Under the pieces are notes generated by a model. The model saw only the letters and a list, made by a program, of their open reading frames with translations. It was not told the origin of the DNA and ran no database searches. Position numbers and translations under genes: made by a program. 64,000 nt of DNA, taken from Adenanthera pavonina (Eukaryota > Streptophyta > Magnoliopsida > Fabales > Fabaceae). Where the stretch lies: the NCBI GenBank assembly GCA_026686845.1, contig JAIVEN010000014.1, positions 34,432,001-34,496,000 on the forward strand. Direction: 5' to 3'. Shown here in pieces: positions 57,772 to 64,000 of this stretch; within the stretch, counting starts at the first letter, position 1, and every line of letters starts with the position of its first letter.

Positions 57772-59392
57772 TGTTGAATCAAGAAGTTTTGATGATTCCA
57801 AATCAACTCTCAAGAGCTTGGAGGAGAAATCTGTGCAAAATTTGTTGTAGGATGTTTAATTATGTTTAAATATGGGTAAAAGACTTTGATTTGATGAAAA
57901 GATATTTTAAAAACTTGATTTTATGTTAAATCATGATATATTTGAAAAATATCCACCAATAGATGAAGTTTGAAGAGTTTATATTGAACTATCATATTGG
58001 AAATTCGAACTTTGACTTTGGAAATTCGAATTTTGAGCTAAAACTGAATAAGTCTGAAGAGATGTCTCTCTGACAGACGAATTTTGATTTTCCAAAATTC
58101 GAATTTTCATAAGTATCTGAAAGAAGATGTTGAGTAACAGACGAACTTTGAGTTTTGAAAATTCGAATTTCAGACAAAATACAACTTATGAAAATCAAGA
58201 AATTCATCTGCAACAATGTCAAAGTTCATCTGAAATCAAGACTATATTGAGTTTTAAAAATTGGTCACTGACAGACAAACTTTGAACATGGAAATTCGAA
58301 TTTCAGAAGCTAAAGTTGTGAGTCTGTTGAAATGATGTGATGACATACGAATGATAGTGTTTTACAAATTCGAATGTTGAAATAAGTCTGAAAAGAGGTC
58401 TATCTGACAGACGAACTTCACTCTTTGAAAATTCGAATTTCGAAGTAAATGAACTACTGTGCCTTTTAAGCCTGCTACGGATAGTCGAATTTTGGGGTTC
58501 CAAAATTCGAATTTCGAGGGCACTGTAGCAAATTAAAAATATTGTTCACACTTAACAGAAAAACTTTCTTCTTGAAAATTCGTACGTCACAACATGGAAA
58601 CATTTTCTAAGTTTCAAAATTTGAATTTCACCTCATGAACAGACGAACTTTAGTATTTCAACGTTAGAAGCTTTAACCTTCGATTTCCTCGAAACTCGTC
58701 TGTTGACCAACCAAAATTCGAATTTCAATATGTCAGAAGCATTAAATGCGGTTGGTTAACGGATAGTTTTTCAGAGTAACCGTTGGATAACTTCTCCAAT
58801 GGATAGATTTTGTCTCTAACGGACATTTGATATCTAAATCTATAAATATAACATCATTTGAAGTTGTAGGTAACAAATCAAACTTTGTATATACTGAAAT
58901 TCTACCAAATCTTCTACTCAAAGACTTTTACCCTCTTACTTCAATACTTGTACCTCAACTTTCATATTCACTCTATTCTAGAGAGTTTCATCTTTGTAAA
59001 TGATCTAATCTTCATCTGGAAGATAGATTTTCTTGTGAGGAGATATCACAAGGGATTGTAAAGCACTTTGTGAAAGTACAGAAAGTGATTGAGTGAGCTT
59101 TAGAAAACAGAGCACTGAAGTTGTACTGTGACATTTGCAAGAAGCCCGTTGAATTCTTGCTGAATAGTGGAAAATCTCAAGTTATGTCTTGGGGACTGGA
59201 TGTAGGTCAAGAGAAGAGACCAAACCAGGATAAATATCAGAGTTTTTCTTCTCTCTATCACTACTATTTTATCTTACTGCTTTATACTCTGTTTTTCTAT
59301 CATACCTTGCTTTCTTCATTGTTTTCACCTTGTGCAGAAAATTTTCAAACTTCCCAATTCACCCCCCTCTTAGGAAGTCAGCCTAACTAATA
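57772..59392 (+). mobile_element. solo LTR 'A' nested inside LTR B, with target-site duplication
   Basis: It begins TGTTGAATCAAGAAG and ends CCTAACTAATA (the terminal CA of the family changed to TA), flanked by GTACT at 57767-57771 and 59393-59397. Length 1621 bp. Its order of blocks is that of LTR B: 5' GTTTTGATGATTC, a palindrome array (57999-58736, AAATTCGAATTT type), AACGGATAG/AACGGACATTTG, TATAAATATAACATCA (58846-58861), GAGAGTTTCAT, and the end CTTCCCAATTCACCCCCCTC. It inserted into LTR B after B had transposed. Confidence 0.87.
57999..58736 (+). repeat. array of about 11 AAATTCGAATTT palindromes in LTR A
   Basis: GAAATTCGAATTTC-type units lie at about 57999, 58020, 58093, 58157, 58290, 58365, 58427, 58501, 58574, 58616 and 58721. 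Most are preceded by a CTGACAGACGAACTTTGA-like half. Spacing is irregular (20-130 bp). Several keep the perfect 12-bp palindrome while the text between them is unrelated. Confidence 0.9.
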
Positions 59393-59408
59393 GTACTATA
59401 CATCCCAT

Positions 59409-59955
59409 TATTTGCATAACCTAGGGAGGTTATCTGCATAACGTATGTCATAGAGCACTTGGACTCTTTTCTGTTAAAAGGTTATCCACATAACCTAGGG
59501 AGGTTATCTGTATAACCTATATTTCAGAGTACTTAAACTTTCCCCGGGTCAACAGGTTATCTGCATAACCTAGGGAGGTTATCTGCATAACCTATATTTC
59601 AGAGTACTTGAACTTTCCTCTGGTAAACAGGTAATCCGTATAATCTAGGAAGGTTATCCGCATAACATATGTTATAGAACTCATATCTCTTCTTCAGTAA
59701 AATAGGTTATTCGCATAACCTTGGGAGGTTATCTTGATAACCTAAGTTTTACAAAAACTCAGTTTGAGAAAAACTTAACGTTATCCTAATAATTGAATGG
59801 GTTTTCATGAAAATGATTTTGAGCTAAACCTTAGTCATTCTAGGTAGTACGTTATCCGTATAACCTAACTAGATTATCCACATAACGAAAGCTCTACATT
59901 GAAAACAAAGGCAAATTGTCATCCATTATTCATATAACATGAGGAGGTTATCTGT
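59409..59955 (+). repeat. array of paired GGTTATCCGCATAACC palindromes in LTR B
   Basis: Seven double units, each of the type AGGTTATCCGCATAACCTAG followed by GGAGGTTATCTGCATAACCT, start at about 59409, 59479, 59553, 59630, 59704, 59850 and 59929. The arms GGTTAT/ATAACC are kept while the central four bases vary (CCGC, CTGC, CTGT, TTGC, TCGC). More decayed copies lie at 57540-57720, before the nested insertion. Confidence 0.9.
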
Positions 59956-60600
59956 ATAACCTTTGTCAGATGCATTTAATGGGTAGGTGAATGGTAATTT
60001 TTCTGAGAATAATGGCTAATCTTTGTTTCCAACGAATAGTTTTGCCCCAAAATTATAAACATGACCTCATTTAAGTTATTAGGTAATGAGAAAAACAATA
60101 AATATGCCAAAACTCTGCTGATTAAAGTTTTTATTCATTCAAAGCTTACCAACCCTCTGTTTAGCTCATTTATTGTATATTAACTTTCATATTCACTCTT
60201 TTGAGAGAGTTTTCATTATGTATACATCTACATATTTATAGATAGTGCTTAGTGTGAGAATACACTAAGGGAGATATTTTACTCTTAAGTGAGAAGGGTG
60301 AGAGAGTTTGTTTTAGCTCAAGATTTGGGCTAGTATTGTACTACGGTCATTGCAAGAACTCATTCAAATCTTGCAAGAGATAGTGGAGAAATCTCAAGTG
60401 ATGCTTTGAGGACTAGATGTAGGTCAAGTGGAGTAGACTGAACTAGGATAAATTACCGAGTCTTCTTCTTATTACTCTTTATTTCTTGTACTCTGTTTTT
60501 CAGTAAACTTTTAGTATCACCATTGTATTTTATTTTTGTAGAAAAATCTCAATCTTCCCAATTCACCTCGTCTTGGGAAATCAGCTGAACTAACATAGAT

Positions 60601-61990
60601 TTGTTAGTGATAAATCTATTATTTACATAGTATTTATAGTGATTGTTATAGTAATTTGTGAATCAATTGCATGTCTTAGGCTAATTTTGAAGATTAAATC
60701 AAATAAAGATAATAATTTAATGGATAAAGATGTAATTGATTAACTTGTGGTTTAAATAGATGATTTTGGGCGTAATTAGCGTATTTATTGAGTTTCCTAA
60801 TTGTGTAGGGCATATGAACAATGAATACATTGAGTTTAAGGAAGAAAAGAAGCAAGATGAAAAATAAAATAGTGGTTCACACCAACAAAAGAAAGTTTTG
60901 CTCCAACATAACTAGATTATTCAACCAAAACAAGTATAAGAGTATTGCTTCGCTAGAGTGAATTGTGACGTAGAGTCAGTTTGCACCAACGACAAAGTTT
61001 TTTGTGCCATTGAAACTTTGTCACCAAAATGAACAACTTCGCTAATGCACAATTTCATAGGGTCTTTGTTGCATAAATCAAGGGTTTCATATTTTGAGGT
61101 ATTCGAGATCTAAGAGGTGGCTTAGGCTACAAAGGAAAGTAGATTGAGGCTTTGGGATGTCATAGTTCAACTTCATGGATGGAATTTAATTTCTAATTAC
61201 TAGTTTCCTTTTTTCCTTTCTCTTCTTTCTTATATATTTTTCTTTGTGATTAGTTTGTTATATGTTTTGTGTATAGAAATACTCATGATATGTTGATAAA
61301 CTTTTGATTTGGATTGTTATTTCTTTGATTATGGATTAATGTATAATGATTTCTTCCTTTGAATGCATTAATGTTATATTTGTTGATTCAATTGTTTGCT
61401 TAATTGTCCTAAAACATAAGTAATCTGATTTGGGACTAATTTGGGTATTTTGATGAAGCTAAGAATATGGGATTTAGGATAGATCTTTAGTGAAACATTA
61501 AGTATTTGATCATCAAATAACTTAATTTACTTATAGGATAGGAATATACCTATTACTCTATATAGGCACATTAAACTTGCATCTAATCTAATCTAATTAA
61601 TTGATCACCTAAGGAATTAGACATGCATTAATATAATTGGAATACCTTTTAGTTATTCGAAAGGAACTATTATGTTCTTAGAGAATTTAAATTAGAAAAT
61701 ATACCTTTAATTGTAATTAATGGAAAAAGTTGACGTTAAGAAATAATCAAAGTTATAATAATCTAAGTTACCACTTGAGTTCTATGATCACAATTAACAC
61801 TAACTGTAGCTTAAATTTTAATTCTCATTTTATTTCTGTTCTCTTTTGTCACTTGCTAAATTAAGTGAAAGTGTGACACTAGTGCTCAACTGAGTTATTG
61901 GTACCAAATCTCCATAAAAAAATATTCTTGCTCATTCTTTATTACTTAATAAGGCCTGTGCACTTGTAGTTTAAACATTTTGTGCATCAA
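60601..61990 (+). mobile_element. gypsy-type LTR-like block, unbounded
   Basis: The 3' part reads ACTAGTGCTCAACTGAGTTA, then TTGGTACCAAATC, and ends GCCTGTGCACTTGTAG...GTGCATCA (about 61952-61989), the style of ending seen in several plant gypsy LTRs. Upstream it has the low-coding, AT-rich character of such LTRs, including GCATTAATG and CCTAAAACATAAGTAATCTG. No TG start, target duplication or coding sequence could be fixed. Confidence 0.4.
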
Positions 61991-62737
61991 TTATGATATG
62001 CTTATTATTCATTAATTGTTTGGAATAGTGAATCTTCATCATTTTCATCATCCTTCTTTTTCATGTATAGCCATTTTCAAAGCTAAGTTTTTCATTATTG
62101 TTACACTAAGCTAGACTTGGCTTGATCTTGTTCTACTTTGGCCCAAGCGAGCATCAAGCCTTCCCCAGTCAAGTCGTAACAACCCAAATCTGGGCTGTGA
62201 CCGGTGTGTAGACTAAGTCAATTTAAACCTACTTAGCCTAGCAAGCCTAAAAGAGTCACTCCAAAACACTAAACAATTTTAAAGAAGACATAAAGGAAAT
62301 ACAAAACTAGTTTCAAAAGTCCATCACAATTTACAACTAATCAATCCTTTTAAAACAAATAAACAAGAAGAAAAGAAGATCAATAATTAGACAAAGGCTA
62401 TTTTAAAGCCAATTTGATTCTTTAACATCCACACCACTATAGTAGTTACAACACCATGGGATCTTACATAACCATTTGACTAGTAATATCCTATCTAATA
62501 CTTCCAAGAAGCCTAACTCTCTTAGTGTACCTTATTCAGCTAGTTGTCAATTTGGAAAATGTAGAAAGAGGGGTGAATCTACCATTGACTTAGTGAAAGC
62601 ATAAACAACAAAGTGTGTGGATGGGAAGCAAATGACATGGGACAGTTTTTTTTTACAACCAATTTTACTAGAGTGACTACATCCAATTACATCAATAATC
62701 CACATGTTATACATTTCTAAATAGAGAATAACTAAAT
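61991..62737. other. intergenic DNA with LTR-like fragment
   Basis: CGTAACAACCCAAATCTGGG and CTGTGACCGGTGTGTAGACT at 62176-62215 resemble the terminal words of a plant LTR family. A related TGTAACAACCCCAAATTCTA lies at 15171 in the KNL1 intron relic. No ends are defined and no gene is seen. Confidence 0.35.
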
Positions 62738-64000
62738 TGTTGGAGATTGTGCCCTAGGCCAATCATTGTATTACAAATATTGTACTTCATTGTGAAAAAG
62801 AAGGTGTTTTTCTTTTTTTTTTTTTACATTATTATATTGTTTGTATATTTTTCTTTATAATAATATCATTAGATAAATCATGTTATCCTAAATTTCCCTA
62901 GTCAATCATCTTTGTAGGAACAATGATGAACTAAGGTTAGTATAATTTTGATTGATAATTATGAGTTAATTATGTATGTAGATACAAATCAAAATCACAA
63001 GCACCTGTTAGGGAATAGGTGTTGGATCGACCCATCATGAGATAGCTGTATGGATCAAGTTATAAACATATCTTATATATATAACCATATCACTGAGTCC
63101 TTAGACCTGAGATCACCATGGCATTCTACATGTGAACACTATACTTTGACATAATCAAAAGTCACCTTTAATTAGGAGATCATAATGACTATGATCGGGT
63201 ATAGTGTAATTCATGAAGAGGAAGATGAATGGTCAAGATGGAATTTGTCCCTCTAATTAATGGAGAGATATATTTGGGCACCTCGCTGAATGAGACTGAG
63301 AAATGTATAGTCGTGCTTGAATGGAAGAGTTTCCATTTGTTTTGTCAGTTTGTTCGGAGATTAAGAAAGTGATGGTCGAGTAAGATGAGGATGATGTCTC
63401 TATGCCTCATACTTGACCCATATATCATGAGATAAAAGGGATATGATAGAGTTATATGATAGGTTGCATCAAATCACCAATCTCATATGATTTGGGTAGT
63501 CACAATGTCTTGCTAGATGCCACTTGTGACTTATGGGTTCAATAGTGTCATTGACCCACTGCCAACATCATATGGGCTTGCAGGGTCGCACTCGCACATA
63601 AGAACGGACTAACTTGAGATAGAATGTCTAGATTCATTGAATCTAAAATATGTCTAGATTAAATGAATTAAACGTTCAATTTAGGGTAGATGAATTTTAT
63701 AAATAAATATATATATTTGATATATATATATTTCATAAAATTTGAAATATATATATGTTTGATATATTTGATATATTATTTCGAAATATACATATATATA
63801 TATCATTTAAATTAATTTAAATGAATTAGTTTAAATTTAATTCTATGTGATAGATTTAAATTTAAACTGTTGTCATAATTTAAATTTGATTTATATGATA
63901 AATGAAATTTAGATTTGATTCTAGATATAGATTAGATAGTTAGTTTAGATTTAATCTATTAGATAGATTTAAATTTAAATTAATATACTTAATTAATATT
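62738..64000 (+). mobile_element. start of a copia-like LTR, runs off the window
   Basis: TGTTGGAGATTGTGCCCTAG is a typical opening of a widespread plant LTR family. The following sequence keeps its characteristic blocks (GGGAATAGGTGTTGGATCGA, GACCTGAGATCACCATGG, GAGATATATTTGGGCACCTC, TGTTCGGAGATTAAGAAAGT). From about 63690 to the end it becomes an AT-rich run of TATATATA and TTTAAATTTAA words. The 3' end is outside the window. Confidence 0.55.

Larger units (their letters stand above)
57255..60595 (+). mobile_element. solo LTR 'B' with target-site duplication, split by a nested LTR
   Basis: It begins TGTTAATTCAGATG and ends GAACTAACA, flanked by TAGAT on both sides (57250-57254 and 60596-60600), a 5-bp target duplication. 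Removing the nested LTR and its duplicated 5 bp leaves about 1.7 kb (57255-57771 plus 59398-60595). It carries paired copies of AGGTTATCCGCATAACCT (59409-59955, with worn copies at 57540-57720), a TATAAAC box near 60054, and ends in CTTCCCAATTCACC...CTTGGGAA. No internal domain or second LTR is present, so it is a solo LTR left by recombination. Confidence 0.85.

Noticed and set aside
63690..64000. TATATATA and TTTAAATTTAA runs considered as an origin or matrix-attachment region.
   Set aside because: Low-complexity AT sequence inside an LTR-like block is sufficient explanation, and no functional motif was seen.
1..64000. Search for tRNA or rRNA genes, CRISPR arrays, or bacterial/organelle inserts.
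   Set aside because: No intact tRNA-like GGTTCGAATCC with paired arms, no evenly spaced CRISPR-type repeat-spacer structure, and no organellar gene words were found. The palindrome arrays in LTRs have irregular spacing and are not CRISPR.

Overview
The window is nuclear DNA from a flowering plant, most likely a core eudicot. The genes carry introns with plant-type splice sites, the intergenic DNA is AT-rich, and there are many plant-type transposable elements (Ty3/gypsy, Ty1/copia, TRIM, Stowaway-like, Harbinger-like, LINE and SINE relics). I could not fix the species. There are three apparently intact protein genes and one broken one. Everything between them is mostly transposon debris and AT-rich DNA in which I see no gene.

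Layout. 1-12.4 kb: a decayed gypsy RT/RNase H relic fused to a truncated LTR, then a Tat/Ogre-type gypsy LTR with its primer-binding site, then DNA-transposon debris including a Harbinger-like element with TAA target duplications. 12.4-30.6 kb, + strand: a KNL1/Spc105-type kinetochore scaffold gene, which I assembled as 16 phase-consistent exons (1300 aa). Its introns hold an antisense gypsy/copia chimera, a captured piece of a calcium-ATPase gene, a compact TRIM element, MITEs and a LINE relic. 32.98-34.49 kb, +: a class III peroxidase broken by a one-base insertion and lacking exon 2. 34.5-40.2 kb: AT-rich DNA with a run of Stowaway-like MITEs. 41.4-47.06 kb, +: a B-box/CCT transcription factor of the CONSTANS-LIKE 9/10 type (four coding exons, 408 aa) with a 5'-UTR intron and an unusual leader ORF. 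52.6-49.49 kb, - strand: an RRP15-type ribosome biogenesis gene (eight coding exons, 337 aa) that converges on the B-box gene. 53.5-64 kb: retroposon and MITE debris, a nested pair of solo LTRs with both target-site duplications preserved, a gypsy-like LTR, and the start of a copia-like LTR that runs off the window.

The three intact genes act in separate processes (chromosome segregation, light/clock-type transcription, pre-60S rRNA processing). Nothing suggests a functional cluster.

The most unusual signal is in the LTRs. Two nested solo LTRs (57.3-60.6 kb) and a truncated third copy (0.5-1.7 kb) share a common backbone, but each carries in its upstream part an array of about 7-11 copies of a different short palindrome: AAATTCGAATTT in one, GGTTATCCGCATAACC in another, TAGTCGACTA-like in the third. 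I do not recall a description of this palindrome swapping on a shared LTR scaffold.
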